From Bacillus sp. 1NLA3E (GTDB taxonomy: Bacteria; Bacillota; Bacilli; Bacillales; Cytobacillaceae), in the NCBI RefSeq assembly GCF_000242895.2, contig NC_021171.1, positions 2,328,001-2,392,000 of the forward strand: DNA of 64,000 nt, given 5' to 3'. This document shows, in pieces, positions 7,502 through 17,817 of this stretch. Below the pieces are notes generated by a model. The model had not been told where the DNA came from. It saw nothing but the letters and a program-made list of their open reading frames with translations, and did not search any database. Positions within the stretch are counted from its first letter, which is position 1. Each line of letters opens with the position of its first letter. Position numbers and translations under genes: made by a program.

Positions 7502-7713
7502 TACCAACCATCCTTATTTATTACTGGTATATAAGCCAGTTAGATTTATGTTTCTATTAATCTATATACTCAAAACAGATAAGAATATGTCGATTTTTGA
7601 AAATCCCTTTCCGTTAACTGCGACTTAAATCACACCGACATGGTTTCATCATACCAAAATAAACCATTTATAGACAAGAATCCACAGAAAATTTTCATTT
7701 TTTTTACAACAAA

Positions 7714-7743
7714 ATAAAAAAAGAACCTGTATTTAAGGTTCTT
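7714..7743 (-). terminator. Terminator after plsY
   Basis: 8-bp stem AAGAACCT / AGGTTCTT with a T7 run on the minus strand. Confidence 0.85.
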
Positions 7744-7744
7744 T

Positions 7745-8329
7745 TTAAAGCCATTTAATTTTAGGTTCGGTTTTATTCATAATCCGTTTGATGTTAGCTC
7801 GATGTCGATAAAAGACAAAGGCTGATAGGACCGCTACAACCATGATAAGGGCATTGTCACCAACAATAAAAGCGTAAGTAAGTGATCCAACCGCCGCAAG
7901 CATTGAAGCTAGAGAAACATATTTTGTAACATATAGACTTAACATAAAGATAAGAAATAATATAAGAAACATCAACGGAGTGTATCCTAATAATATTCCT
8001 GCAGAAGTGGCAACCGCCTTTCCTCCTCTAAAACCTGCGAAAAGGGGATACATATGACCAATTACTGCCACAACCCCAGCTATTAAAGGATGTAAATCAT
8101 TACCGAACCATTTTGCTAAAAATACAGCAAGTGTACCCTTTAATATGTCTGCTAACGTTACAGCGATTCCTGCTTTTTTTCCCAGTGTCCTAAATGTATT
8201 TGTTCCGCCTAAATTTCCACTACCATGCTCACGAATGTCAATTCCGTAAAAAACCTTCCCGACAATTAGTCCTGAAGGTATGGATCCAAGTAAATATGCG
8301 ATAACTATAATTAAAATATTAATTGCCAT
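7745..8329 (-). CDS. plsY: Glycerol-3-phosphate acyltransferase (acyl-phosphate dependent), PlsY
   Basis: 194-residue integral membrane enzyme making lysophosphatidate from acyl-phosphate and glycerol-3-phosphate, the first acylation of phospholipid synthesis. Conserved motifs: [11 protein letters not shown] and [18 protein letters not shown] near the N terminus, the [21 protein letters not shown] loop (about residues 90-110), and RHRANIKRI near the C terminus. Four to five membrane helices. Position upstream of yneT/parE matches B. subtilis yneS, though a GH18 gene has been inserted between them here. Confidence 0.96.
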   Translation of the reverse strand: MAINILIIVIAYLLGSIPSGLIVGKVFYGIDIREHGSGNLGGTNTFRTLGKKAGIAVTLADILKGTLAVFLAKWFGNDLHPLIAGVVAVIGHMYPLFAGFRGGKAVATSAGILLGYTPLMFLILFLIFMLSLYVTKYVSLASMLAAVGSLTYAFIVGDNALIMVVAVLSAFVFYRHRANIKRIMNKTEPKIKWL

Positions 8330-8575
8330 GAAAACTTCTCCTTCAAACTTAAGTCATTTTACCATTGTACCATTATTTTTATAAAACTCCATGATGAATC
8401 CATCGCTTTTTAATAATCCTTTAGTCTTGCTTTTTTTAATTATTTTCGTCTGATAAAATAAAATATAATCTAAATCGCCTATTTGGACAATTTACGTGAG
8501 GAAAACTGTTCATGCGAATTATACTCGATTCTTGGTTTGATTAGAATCATTGATTTTGTGGAAGGAGGAAATGTT

Positions 8576-10309
8576 CTGGCTAGAATTGAATATCATAAAC
8601 AAAAACCCATACCGACAGCAAGACTAGTGTGGGGAATCATTTTGGGGTTATTTTTAGTAATATCTAGCATTCTGCTATTCTTATATCCATTTGCGTCATC
8701 GAAAAAAGTGGCCTATTTTAAAGGTGATAACCCAATTTTATTTTTAGGAAAGCAAGAAGGAAATGCTCTGATTGAGGGGGAGACGATTTACGTCCCATTT
8801 AACTTCTTGAAATCGATGGATGACAGTATTTTGTTTGATGAAAAATCACATTCCATTATTATTACGACAAAAGACAAAGTGATCCAAATGCCATCAGAAT
8901 CACTGACTTATTTTATCAATCAAAAGCCTGTAAATTTAGAAATCCCCCCCATAAAAAGGAAGGGTAGAGAATATTATATTTCGCTCGATACGATTTTGCC
9001 TTTTTATCCGATCCGTTCGACCATTCTTGAGGGAAGTCACGCGATCCTAATTCAAAAAGATGGGGAAAAACGTTCACGTGGTATCGTGATAGGGAAAGAG
9101 GTTAACGAAGAAAAGTTACGTTTACGAGTAAACTTAAATTTGCAATCTCCCTATTCAGCTCAGACCACCAAAAATGAACCAATCTTCATTGAAGGTGAGA
9201 AAGGAGATTACTATTTTGTGAGAAAAGAAGACGGTTCTGCAGGTTATCTTAATAAAAAATTAGTGAAACCTCAAGGGGATCCGGAAAAAGTTACTGTCAA
9301 ACAAAATGTTGCAAATGCAAATCCCCCAGTGATAAATGGTCCTATTCAGCTTACTTGGGAAGCGGTGTACACAAAAAATCCAAACACAACCACAATTCCA
9401 GATATGCCTGGAGTGAACATTGTCTCTCCAACATGGTTTAAACTGGGGAGTGCAGACGGAACGGTTCACAATCTTGCATCACTTGATTATGTTAAATGGG
9501 CAAAAGGGCGTGGTTATCAGGTCTGGGGCCTTTTTTCGAATGATTTTAACCCTGATCTTACCCATGAAGCGTTAAGCGATTTTGAAACAAGACAAACCAT
9601 CATTCGCCAATTGATTCATTTTAGTCAGATGTATCAACTGGATGGTTACAATATTGATTTTGAGAATGTTCGGAACGAGGATGGACCACTTGTAACTCAG
9701 TTTATTCGTGAAGCAACACCACATTTTCACGAGGCTGGAATAAATGTATCAATGGATATTACTTTTATTTCAACAAGCGGGAATTGGTCTGCTTTTTATG
9801 AAAGAGGAAAACTATCTGAAATCGTCGATTATATGGTCGTGATGGCTTACGATGAGCATTGGGGTAGTTCTCCCGTAGCAGGTAGTGTTGCGAGCCTTCC
9901 TTGGGTGGAACAGAACCTTCAAAGCTTATTAAAAGAAGTTCCCAATCAAAAACTCATACTTGGTGTTCCACTGTACACGAGGTTGTGGAAGGAAGAAACG
10001 GGGGAGGATAGGAAAACCAAAGTATCCTCAAAATCAAAGTCCATGTCTGCTATCAGTGAGTGGATTATTGAACATCAGCTTACACCTGTTTATGATGAGG
10101 CTAGTGGCCAAAACTATGCGGAATTTTATTCTGAAGAAGATAAGGCAACCTATAAGGTTTGGCTTGAAGATGAAGTGTCTTTAAAAAAACGTGCGGAATT
10201 AACTAGTAAATATAATCTTGCGGGTATCGCAAGCTGGTCCCGCTACTTCGCAGCTCCAGCAGCCTGGACGGCCCTTCAAATATTAGATGATCTTGAAGCT
10301 TCAAAATAA
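8576..10309 (+). CDS. Membrane-anchored GH18 hydrolase with copper-amine-oxidase-N-like and SH3 domains; probable CTG start
   Basis: About 577 residues. A membrane segment (RLVWGIILGLFLVISSILL) leads to a copper-amine-oxidase-N-like beta domain (VPFNFLKS, ISLDTILPFYP), an SH3-like module (VNLNLQSPYSA, YFVRKEDGSAGYL) and a C-terminal GH18 barrel with DGYNIDFENV, the DxxDxE-type catalytic motif, and VVMAYDEHWGSS. It probably cleaves peptidoglycan or a chitin-like sugar at the cell or spore surface. The frame is open back to a TTG at 8483, but the only good RBS (GAAGGAGG, 8561-8568) sits 7 bases before an in-frame CTG, with an out-of-frame ATG between. A GTG at 8558 is the other choice. Confidence 0.8.
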   Translation: MARIEYHKQKPIPTARLVWGIILGLFLVISSILLFLYPFASSKKVAYFKGDNPILFLGKQEGNALIEGETIYVPFNFLKSMDDSILFDEKSHSIIITTKDKVIQMPSESLTYFINQKPVNLEIPPIKRKGREYYISLDTILPFYPIRSTILEGSHAILIQKDGEKRSRGIVIGKEVNEEKLRLRVNLNLQSPYSAQTTKNEPIFIEGEKGDYYFVRKEDGSAGYLNKKLVKPQGDPEKVTVKQNVANANPPVINGPIQLTWEAVYTKNPNTTTIPDMPGVNIVSPTWFKLGSADGTVHNLASLDYVKWAKGRGYQVWGLFSNDFNPDLTHEALSDFETRQTIIRQLIHFSQMYQLDGYNIDFENVRNEDGPLVTQFIREATPHFHEAGINVSMDITFISTSGNWSAFYERGKLSEIVDYMVVMAYDEHWGSSPVAGSVASLPWVEQNLQSLLKEVPNQKLILGVPLYTRLWKEETGEDRKTKVSSKSKSMSAISEWIIEHQLTPVYDEASGQNYAEFYSEEDKATYKVWLEDEVSLKKRAELTSKYNLAGIASWSRYFAAPAAWTALQILDDLEASK

Positions 10310-10455
10310 TAACCATTTAGCTTAATAAAAATTGAGAATTGGTACAACAAATATTAATATATCAGCACATTACCCCTTTTTCAAAGCAAATTAGTAGGAA
10401 TATATCTGATAAAAGCGGTAGAATAATAATTAAAATGTTAAAGGGGTGGCTTAAC

Positions 10456-10869
10456 ATGTCAATCGAAAATCCAAGCCGAGAAGAAATAGGGTCTATTTTA
10501 AAAAAAGCGAAGCGAATTGCAGTTGTGGGAATAAGTGACAAACCGGACCGAACTTCTTACATGGTCTCAAAAGCAATGAAAGATGCTGGATATGAAATTA
10601 TTCCAGTTAATCCTCAATTTACTGAAGTCCTTGGTGTAAAGGCAGTTTCCAAGTTGAGTGATATTGAAGGACATATTGATATCGTCAATATTTTCCGTCG
10701 TTCAGAATTTTTACCTGAAATTGCAAAGGATTTTGACGAAATTGATGCTGATGTGTTTTGGGCACAGCTTGGGGTAGAGAATGAAGAAGCATATGACTTT
10801 TTAAAGAAAAAGGGATACACTGTTATTATGGACCGTTGCATTAAGGTTGAACATGCCTTAACAAAATAG
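10456..10869 (+). CDS. yneT: CoA-binding domain protein YneT
   Basis: 137-residue Rossmann-fold CoA-binding protein. AKRIAVVGISDKPDRTSYMVSKAMKDAGYEIIPVNP carries the glycine motif of the succinyl-CoA-synthetase alpha type CoA-binding domain; VFWAQLGVENEEAY and the final DRCIKVEH are family hallmarks. There is no ligase domain, so it binds a nucleotide or CoA rather than catalysing the full reaction. RBS AAAGGGGTGG fixes the ATG. Adjacent to parE as in B. subtilis. Confidence 0.9.
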   Translation: MSIENPSREEIGSILKKAKRIAVVGISDKPDRTSYMVSKAMKDAGYEIIPVNPQFTEVLGVKAVSKLSDIEGHIDIVNIFRRSEFLPEIAKDFDEIDADVFWAQLGVENEEAYDFLKKKGYTVIMDRCIKVEHALTK

Positions 10870-10878
10870 AGAAATTTC

Positions 10879-10916
10879 GTAGCATGGGACATCCTCATGC
10901 TACTTTGTTTTTTTTG
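10879..10916 (+). terminator. Terminator after yneT
   Basis: Perfect 8-bp stem GTAGCATG / CATGCTAC with a 9-base loop and a long T-run (TTTGTTTTTTTT). Confidence 0.92.
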
Positions 10917-11073
10917 CCCCGCTTTTGAATAAATCACCATAATAGATATTCATTTCCCAACTATGTAATTTCTACAAATTCGTGAGCAAATCAAGGAACG
11001 GTTTGCCAAAATGAAATAAATAGATACAATAAAGCATAGACGTCTATAAAAAATATGGTAAGATATGATAATC

Positions 11074-11087
11074 CAAACGTTCGTTCT
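11074..11087. promoter_or_regulatory. Candidate LexA (DinR) box upstream of parE
   Basis: CAAACGTTCGTTCT matches CGAACRNRYGTTYC at 11 of 14 positions and overlaps the downstream edge of a possible -10 (TATGAT, 11064-11069). parEC is recalled as an SOS-controlled locus in B. subtilis. The match is imperfect, so this is a candidate only. Confidence 0.4.
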
Positions 11088-11212
11088 GAAAGAATAGATA
11101 TTTACAGAACCGAAAAGGAATATGCCATTCATTAGACGAATAATTAAACAAAGTTTGACAACATAGAAATAGATTTGATTTGTTGTGTTGTATGGATGAA
11201 AGGGGTATGTTC

Positions 11213-13192
11213 GTGGCAAGAAACCAGCAAGTATTTGATTACAATGATGACGCCATTCAGGTGCTCGAAGGCCTAGAGGCTGTTAGAAAACGGCCTGGTA
11301 TGTATATAGGTAGCACCGATGCCCGCGGTCTACACCATTTAGTTTATGAAATAGTTGATAACTCGGTAGATGAAGCTTTATCAGGCTTTGGAAATCATAT
11401 TATTGTTAAAATTCATAAAGATAATTCAATAAGTGTTCAAGATAAAGGGCGAGGAATGCCTACAGGTATGCATAAACTCGGAAAACCTACTCCAGAAGTG
11501 ATATTAACCATTCTCCACGCAGGTGGGAAATTTGGTCAAGGCGGGTACAAAACAAGCGGAGGCTTACACGGTGTTGGTGCTTCTGTTGTAAATGCTTTGT
11601 CAGAATGGCTCGTTGTCACGATAAAACGTGATTCCTTTGTATATGAGCAGCGCTTTGAAAATGGTGGGAAGCCTGTAACGACTTTAGAGAAAATTGGCAA
11701 GACCAATCAGACAGGGACAACGATTCATTTTAAACCGGATCCTACCATCTTTTCAGCAACTACTTATAATTATGAAACGTTGTGTGAACGTTTACGTGAA
11801 TCGGCCTTTTTACTTAAAGGCTTGAAAATTGAAATGATTGACGATCGAAATGATGTTCAGGATGTTTTTCATTACGAAAATGGCATTGAAGCCTTTGTTG
11901 AATATTTAAACGAGGAAAAGGATGTTCTTCAACCAGTTGTAAACATTGAAGGTGAACAAATCGGAATTGAGGTGGATTTCTCCTTCCAATTTAATGACGG
12001 TTATTCAGAAAATGTCCTATCCTTTGTCAATAATGTCCGTACAAAAGACGGTGGAACCCATGAAGCAGGTTGCAGGTCAGCAATGACACGGGTCTTCAAC
12101 GACTATGCCCGTAAGGTAAGTTTAATAAAAGAAAAAGATAAAAACCTTGAAGGAGCCGATATTCGCGAGGGGTTAGCGGCAGTAATTTCAGTGCGGATTC
12201 CTGAGGATCTTCTACAGTTTGAAGGACAAACAAAAGGAAAGCTTGGCACTAGTGAAGCTCGTTCCGCAGTCGATTCCGTCGTATCTGAACATCTTTCTTA
12301 TTTTTTAGAAGAAAACCCTGATATTAGTTCCTTACTCATAAAAAAATCGATAAAAGCCTACCAAGCAAGAGAAGCAGCCCGTAAGGCACGCGAAGATGCA
12401 AGAAGCGGGAAAAAGCGGAAACGTTCAGATGCTGTTCTGTCAGGGAAATTAACCCCAGCTCAGTCCCGAAATCCCCAACGAAATGAGCTTTATTTAGTGG
12501 AGGGAGATTCTGCCGGTGGTTCAGCTAAACAAGGTCGTGACCGCCGTTTCCAAGCAGTACTTCCGTTAAGAGGAAAAGTAATTAACACTGAAAAAGCAAA
12601 GCTTTCCGATATATTTAAGAATGAAGAAATAAACACGATCATCCATGCGATTGGCGGTGGTGTAGGATCGGACTTTAGTGTCGAAGATATCAATTATGAT
12701 AAAGTTGTTATTATGACTGATGCAGACACTGATGGGGCTCATATTCAAGTTTTGCTATTAACTTTCTTTTACAGATATATGAAGCCCTTGATTGAATCTG
12801 GAAAGGTCTTTATTGCTCTTCCACCTTTGTATAAGGTTAGTAAAGGAACTGGAAAAAAAGAAGTAATTGAGTACTCTTGGAGCGATGATGATCTTCAAGC
12901 TGCCATTAAAAAAGTTGGAAAAGGATATATCCTTCAACGTTATAAAGGGCTAGGCGAAATGAATGCTGATCAGTTATGGGATACAACCATGAATCCCGAC
13001 ACTCGAACATTAATCCGCGTCCGTATCGATGATATCGCTCGAGCTGAACGTCGTGTTACCACGCTGATGGGTGATAAGGTAGAGCCTCGGCGAAAGTGGA
13101 TTGAAGCCAATGTTGAGTTTGGGTTACAAGAAGATGGAAATATCCTTGAAAATGAGAATATTAGTGTTGCAGGGGAGGATACTGAGGCATGA
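11213..13192 (+). CDS. parE: DNA topoisomerase IV subunit B
   Basis: 659-residue ATPase subunit of the ParC2E2 decatenase that separates daughter chromosomes. N-terminal GHKL ATPase with [25 protein letters not shown] and [15 protein letters not shown]; transducer domain; TOPRIM from about residue 420 with the catalytic Glu in [20 protein letters not shown] and the metal site [11 protein letters not shown]. The start is the GTG preceded by AAAGGGG, giving [24 protein letters not shown] as in Bacillus ParE; an ATG two codons earlier is too near the RBS. It overlaps parC by 4 bases (ATGA), so the two are coupled. Confidence 0.97.
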   Translation: MARNQQVFDYNDDAIQVLEGLEAVRKRPGMYIGSTDARGLHHLVYEIVDNSVDEALSGFGNHIIVKIHKDNSISVQDKGRGMPTGMHKLGKPTPEVILTILHAGGKFGQGGYKTSGGLHGVGASVVNALSEWLVVTIKRDSFVYEQRFENGGKPVTTLEKIGKTNQTGTTIHFKPDPTIFSATTYNYETLCERLRESAFLLKGLKIEMIDDRNDVQDVFHYENGIEAFVEYLNEEKDVLQPVVNIEGEQIGIEVDFSFQFNDGYSENVLSFVNNVRTKDGGTHEAGCRSAMTRVFNDYARKVSLIKEKDKNLEGADIREGLAAVISVRIPEDLLQFEGQTKGKLGTSEARSAVDSVVSEHLSYFLEENPDISSLLIKKSIKAYQAREAARKAREDARSGKKRKRSDAVLSGKLTPAQSRNPQRNELYLVEGDSAGGSAKQGRDRRFQAVLPLRGKVINTEKAKLSDIFKNEEINTIIHAIGGGVGSDFSVEDINYDKVVIMTDADTDGAHIQVLLLTFFYRYMKPLIESGKVFIALPPLYKVSKGTGKKEVIEYSWSDDDLQAAIKKVGKGYILQRYKGLGEMNADQLWDTTMNPDTRTLIRVRIDDIARAERRVTTLMGDKVEPRRKWIEANVEFGLQEDGNILENENISVAGEDTEA

Positions 13193-15618
13193 GTTTAGTA
13201 GAAAAATTCCGCGATCTTCCTCTTGAAGATGTTATGGGTGACCGATTTGGTCGCTATAGTAAATATATTATCCAAGAACGAGCTTTGCCTGATGCGCGTG
13301 ATGGGTTAAAACCTGTGCAAAGAAGGATTTTATATGCCATGCATGTAGAAGGTAATACACACGAAAAGGGATTTCGTAAATCAGCAAAAACGGTTGGAAA
13401 CGTAATCGGTAACTATCATCCTCATGGTGATTCTTCTGTTTACGAGGCAATGGTCCGAATGAGTCAGGATTGGAAAGTGCGAAATTATCTGGTTGAAATG
13501 CACGGGAATAACGGAAGTATGGATGGGGACCCTCCTGCTGCGATGCGTTATACAGAAGCAAGGCTATCTGCCATTTCTGCTGAGTTATTAAGGGATATTG
13601 AAAAAGAAACAGTTGATTTTATTCCAAACTTTGATGACACCTCAAATGAACCAACCGTACTCCCAGCAATGTTTCCAAACCTTCTGGTTAATGGTTCTAC
13701 TGGGATATCGGCAGGTTACGCAACTGAAATTCCACCGCACCACCTTGGTGAAGTGATTGATGCTGTTATTATGAAAATGAACAAACCTGATGTTTCTGTT
13801 GAAGAATTAATGACCGTTATGAAAGGTCCTGATTTCCCTACAGGTGGGATTATCCAAGGCGTTGACGGAATTAAAAAAGCATATGAAACAGGTAAAGGTA
13901 AAATCATTATTCGTGGAAAAGCAGAAATTGAGGATGTTCGTGGTGGAAAACAACAAATCGTGATTACCGAAATCCCATTTGAAGTGAATAAAGCTAATTT
14001 AGTAAAAAAAATGGATGAATTCCGACTTGACCGAAAACTTGAGGGAATATCTGAAGTACGCGATGAAACTGATCGCACTGGTTTAAGAATTGTAATCGAA
14101 TTGAAAAAAGATGTGGATGCTGAAGGTGTCCTAAATTATTTATATAAAAATAGTGATCTGCAGGTCACTTATAATTTTAATATGGTCGCAATCTTTAACA
14201 AGCGACCAGTACTAATGGGTATTAAGCAACTACTATCTGCCTATATTGACCATCAGAAGGAAGTTATTACGAGAAGATCTAATTATGAGTTAAGAAAAGC
14301 AAATGAACGTCAACATATTGTTGAAGGATTAATGAAGGCACTGTCAATTCTAGATGAAGTCATAACAACCATTAGGGCTTCTAAAGACAAAAGAGACGCC
14401 AAGGATAATTTAATTGCTAGATTTCAATTTTCCGAAGCTCAAGCAGAAGCGATTGTATCCTTACAGTTATATCGTTTAACTAATACGGATATTACTGCTT
14501 TGCAAAAGGAAGCGGAAGAACTTGCAAAAAAGATAGATGAATTGACTTCTATTTTAAACAGTGAGCAAAACCTTTTGAATGTGATTAAAAAAGATTTAAA
14601 AGAAGTGAAAAAGAAATTCGCCGATGAAAGGCGATCAGTGGTCCAAGCGGAAATTGAAGAAATCAAAATAAACCTTGAAGTTTTGATTGCCAATGAGGAC
14701 GTCATAGTAACTGTAACAAGACAAGGTTATGTGAAACGGACAAGCCAACGTTCTTACGCAGCATCAAATGGGCAGGACCTAGCAATGAAGGATTCAGATC
14801 GCTTACTTGCTAGGTTAGATGTGAACACAACTGATGTTCTTTTACTTTTTACAAATAAGGGAAATTATTTATTTTGTCCTGTCCATGAATTGCCGGATAT
14901 CCGTTGGAAAGACCTCGGACAGCATATTGCTAATATTATTCCGATAGATCGTGATGAATCTATTATAAAAGCGATTCCGATTGAGGACTTCAATACTAAT
15001 CAATATTTATTGTTCGTAACAAAAAATGGCATGGTCAAAAAAACAGAGTTAATTCAATATAAAGCACAACGATACTCAAAACCGCTTACTGCAATTAATT
15101 TAAAAGATCATGACCAGGTGATTGATGTTTATATAACTGATGGGAAAAATGATTTATTTTTAATGACTCATTATGGTTATGCACTATGGTTTAGTGAAGA
15201 AGAAGTCAGCATTGTCGGAGCTCGAGCCGCTGGTGTAAAAGGAATAAACTTAAAGGACAACGATTTTGTGATAAGTGGCAAAATTTTGTCAACAACAGAA
15301 AAAAGAGCCATTGTCATTGCAACCCAACGAGGTGCTGTGAAAAAAATGAAGCTTTCTGAATTTGAGCGTGCTACGCGGGCAAAACGTGGTCTTGTCCAAT
15401 TGCGAGAACTTAAATCGAACCCTCACCGAGTTATTGGTTTTGTCCTTGTTCAAGATAAGGACGACATTTATATTCAATCCGAAAAGGGAACGATTGAAAG
15501 CATAAATGCTGCAAGTATCCGCAATAATGACCGTTATTCTAATGGTTCATTTTTATTGGATGAAAGCGAAAGTGGCAAAACAGTAGAAATTTGGGTGATT
15601 GAAAATCCAGAGGAATAG
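13189..15618 (+). CDS. parC: DNA topoisomerase IV subunit A
   Basis: 809-residue DNA-cleaving subunit. The winged-helix domain carries [15 protein letters not shown] (quinolone-determining region with wild-type Ser and Glu) and the catalytic tyrosine Tyr121 in [12 protein letters not shown] coiled coil and the C-terminal beta-pinwheel (repeats such as [27 protein letters not shown]) follow. ParC rather than GyrA is favoured by the pairing with parE and by the absence of a GyrA box. Translationally coupled to parE. Confidence 0.97.
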   Translation: MSLVEKFRDLPLEDVMGDRFGRYSKYIIQERALPDARDGLKPVQRRILYAMHVEGNTHEKGFRKSAKTVGNVIGNYHPHGDSSVYEAMVRMSQDWKVRNYLVEMHGNNGSMDGDPPAAMRYTEARLSAISAELLRDIEKETVDFIPNFDDTSNEPTVLPAMFPNLLVNGSTGISAGYATEIPPHHLGEVIDAVIMKMNKPDVSVEELMTVMKGPDFPTGGIIQGVDGIKKAYETGKGKIIIRGKAEIEDVRGGKQQIVITEIPFEVNKANLVKKMDEFRLDRKLEGISEVRDETDRTGLRIVIELKKDVDAEGVLNYLYKNSDLQVTYNFNMVAIFNKRPVLMGIKQLLSAYIDHQKEVITRRSNYELRKANERQHIVEGLMKALSILDEVITTIRASKDKRDAKDNLIARFQFSEAQAEAIVSLQLYRLTNTDITALQKEAEELAKKIDELTSILNSEQNLLNVIKKDLKEVKKKFADERRSVVQAEIEEIKINLEVLIANEDVIVTVTRQGYVKRTSQRSYAASNGQDLAMKDSDRLLARLDVNTTDVLLLFTNKGNYLFCPVHELPDIRWKDLGQHIANIIPIDRDESIIKAIPIEDFNTNQYLLFVTKNGMVKKTELIQYKAQRYSKPLTAINLKDHDQVIDVYITDGKNDLFLMTHYGYALWFSEEEVSIVGARAAGVKGINLKDNDFVISGKILSTTEKRAIVIATQRGAVKKMKLSEFERATRAKRGLVQLRELKSNPHRVIGFVLVQDKDDIYIQSEKGTIESINAASIRNNDRYSNGSFLLDESESGKTVEIWVIENPEE

Positions 15619-15643
15619 AATAAAATAATAATAAATTATTAAT

Positions 15644-15683
15644 GGACTGATTCCCATAAAAAGGGGAATCGTCCTTTTTTTTA
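15644..15683 (+). terminator. Terminator of the parEC operon
   Basis: 12-bp stem (15644-15655 with 15663-15674, one mismatch) and T9. Confidence 0.92.
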
Positions 15684-15770
15684 TTAATGACAGTAAATTG
15701 TCTCCTTTATTACATCATTTTCATTGTATTGGTCATACTAGTATGGAATAAATACTCAGGAGATGGCTTG

Positions 15771-16508
15771 ATGAAAAAAAAACTAGTTATTATCTGTGTT
15801 GCATTCTTATTAATAACATTGGCAGCGATTACGGTTGAAGCAAAACCGAATAAATCAAAGATGTTGGTAAAGAAAGCAGATATTACCGGGGATGGTGTAA
15901 AGGATGAGGTAACACTAAAGGAATACTCCATCCGAAAACATGGAAATAATAGTAAAAAAACAATTATATCTCTAAAGCTTTCTAACGGAAAAACCCAGGA
16001 GATAAATCTTAGGAATGGTCAAAATCCTAAATTGGTTTTGGTTGATTTTAATAATGATGGTGTAAAAGAGATATTTGTTCGATTTGCAAAAGGGGGAACA
16101 ATGGAACATCAGCTATTTTCATTTAAGGATTCTATATTTAAAGAGTGGAGTGTACCTGAGTTACCAACCATTCAAGGGCAATTTTCGAATGGGTACAAAG
16201 CTAAAATAACCATTCAAGAAACAAAAATGTATTATATGTTAAAGCTAAATTCAAGGAAAGAAAATTATGATTCATTAGGAATTTATCGAAATGGAAAAGT
16301 AAATGAACCAACTGAACTAGTGATCCGCCCGTATGGCGGGTTTAATCAAACTCAAGTCCATGAGAATGAAATGGGGTTAAAAGGGGTACAAATCATCAGT
16401 GGGATTGGAAAGACAGACACCATTGCTTTTGTAGAATCCTACTATTCCTGGGTAAATGGAAATTGGACACTTCAGAAGGCAAAGGTTTTAGAGGTGAACC
16501 ATCATTAA
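15771..16508 (+). CDS. Secreted protein with a VCBS/FG-GAP-like segment, function unknown
   Basis: 245 residues. A clear signal peptide (MKKKLVIICVAFLLITLAAITVEA) is followed by KKADITGDGVKDEVTLKEY and, near residue 85, VDFNNDGVKEIFVRF, both of the DxxGDGxxDE type seen in calcium-binding FG-GAP/VCBS repeats. The remainder is beta-rich with no catalytic motif. The frame extends 28 codons further upstream, but RBS CAGGAG and the signal peptide point to this ATG. Probably a secreted or wall-associated protein expressed alone. Confidence 0.7.
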   Translation: MKKKLVIICVAFLLITLAAITVEAKPNKSKMLVKKADITGDGVKDEVTLKEYSIRKHGNNSKKTIISLKLSNGKTQEINLRNGQNPKLVLVDFNNDGVKEIFVRFAKGGTMEHQLFSFKDSIFKEWSVPELPTIQGQFSNGYKAKITIQETKMYYMLKLNSRKENYDSLGIYRNGKVNEPTELVIRPYGGFNQTQVHENEMGLKGVQIISGIGKTDTIAFVESYYSWVNGNWTLQKAKVLEVNHH

Positions 16509-16578
16509 CTATTCATGGACAATGATAGTGAATTTTCAAATCTTGGTTATAGGGTCTTATCATTACGATATTAAATTG

Positions 16579-16611
16579 AGCCTATTCTCGAATTTACGGG
16601 TGGGCTTTTTT
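16579..16611 (+). terminator. Terminator after the secreted VCBS-like protein
   Basis: 9-bp stem with three G-U pairs (AGCCTATTC / GGGTGGGCT) and T6. Confidence 0.7.
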
Positions 16612-16728
16612 ATTATTTTTATCAATTTCTTTTATACTGAAGCATATGACCGATTCCATTTACTGTAATTTAAAATATATATATATAAGGCTAGTACAAT
16701 TTTTTATTGTAAAAGAGTTGTGTGTCCG

Positions 16729-16806
16729 AGGGATGCTGTTAGCTGCCTTTTGTAGCTGATGTTTGATCTCAAGGCCAATTAGTAGCCTCAGTATCCTTTT
16801 ATTTTT
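16729..16806 (+). ncRNA. Candidate structured RNA with intrinsic terminator
   Basis: GGATGCTG (16731-16738) pairs with CAGTATCC (16789-16796, one G-U). Inside it lie two hairpins: TTAGCT/AGCTGA (16739-16744 with 16754-16759) and AGGC/GCCT (16772-16775 with 16785-16788). Together they make a three-way junction followed by TTTTATTTTTT. No known RNA family is recognised. It could be a small RNA or a leader orphaned by loss of its gene. Structure is inferred by eye. Confidence 0.35.
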
Positions 16807-16829
16807 TCTCGAAATTGAACCTTCTTAGA

Positions 16830-16946
16830 ATGGACTCAATTACTGAGGAAGATCTGCTGTCTTTGGCTAAACCGTTGATGAAAAATGAATATGGAAATTA
16901 CCTTGTGAAAATAGCCAATAGTTCCTATCTTACTAAAACTCAGTGA
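16830..16946 (+). pseudogene. Relic of a glucose-1-phosphate thymidylyltransferase C terminus
   Basis: A 38-codon frame reading ITEEDLLSLAKPLMKNEYGNYLVKIANSS resembles the last helices of RfbA/RmlA-type enzymes (pattern ExLLxLAxPLxKxxYGxYLxK). The catalytic N-terminal domain is absent and a stop codon lies directly upstream, so this is a fossil fragment. Identified from memory of the family only. Confidence 0.45.
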
Positions 16947-17038
16947 ATAGATAGGTCCATGATCATTTTTCTGTTAGTTAGATGGCGGATGATTACCTCG
17001 CAATTTAGTTGAAAGTGATAAGGGATCAAGTTTTAGAA

Positions 17039-17081
17039 ATAACAAAAAGTGACTCATGTAGTTGAGCCACTTTTTGTTATT
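17039..17081. terminator. Orphan bidirectional hairpin terminator
   Basis: Long stem ATAACAAAAAGTG-A-CTCA / TGAG-C-CACTTTTTGTTAT, one mismatch, A- and T-rich outer part. No intact gene abuts it, consistent with a deleted neighbour. Confidence 0.75.
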
Positions 17082-17491
17082 AGGATTCAACTCTTTGTAT
17101 ATATTCTTGCCATTGTGCTTACTATATAGGTAGCAAACGAGATAGTGGAGGAGCAGCACAAAATCGGCTTCAGTCCAAAATTTATCAATTACCTAAAGAA
17201 ATAGCAAGAGCTGTTAAAATAATGCAAAGTACTATTTATGACCATATGAAACGGACTACAACAAAGGTATGGAATAACCAGAGTTTGAAATAAAATGATG
17301 AAATTAAATGTGATGGCTAAACAATTAATGAAAACAATTACATAATATGATTATGTAAACAAAGAGCCTAATTAATAAACATATTAATTGAATCATTATA
17401 AAAAGGTCTGGATTGCCATTTACCATTAAAAACTAATTTAATGTAAAAAGATAAAAAAATAACAAGGATTTCATAAAATTTTCGATACTTA

Positions 17492-17629
<138 letters not shown>

Positions 17630-17701
17630 TGAAATAAACCTTAACAATACGGTACGGCTATTGTTTAATGTCGCTGCTCCATTGTGCATCTAAAAACTTC
17701 A

Positions 17702-17747
17702 AAAAAAAATACTACAAAACCCCTGACTTTAATCAGTGGTTTTGTAG
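17702..17747 (-). terminator. Terminator after the S9 peptidase gene
   Basis: 15-bp stem (17711-17725 with 17733-17747, two mismatches) with T9 on the minus strand. Confidence 0.88.
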
Positions 17748-17817
17748 TTCTGTTCCTTCAATTAATAAATTTCCGAACTACCTAAGACAATTTAAGCTGT
17801 AATGTTTTAAATGTATA

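Larger units (their letters stand above)
10870..11212. other. Intergenic region yneT-parE
   Basis: 343 bases without a gene. It holds the yneT terminator, a LexA-like box and a TTGACA (11158-11163) whose 17-base-spaced -10 (ATTTGT) is poor. No small gene with an RBS was found. Confidence 0.7.

Noticed and set aside
17090-17292. Small HTH protein gene in the gene desert
   Set aside because: HTH-like residues can be read but there is no start codon, no RBS and upstream stops; kept only as a possible relic.
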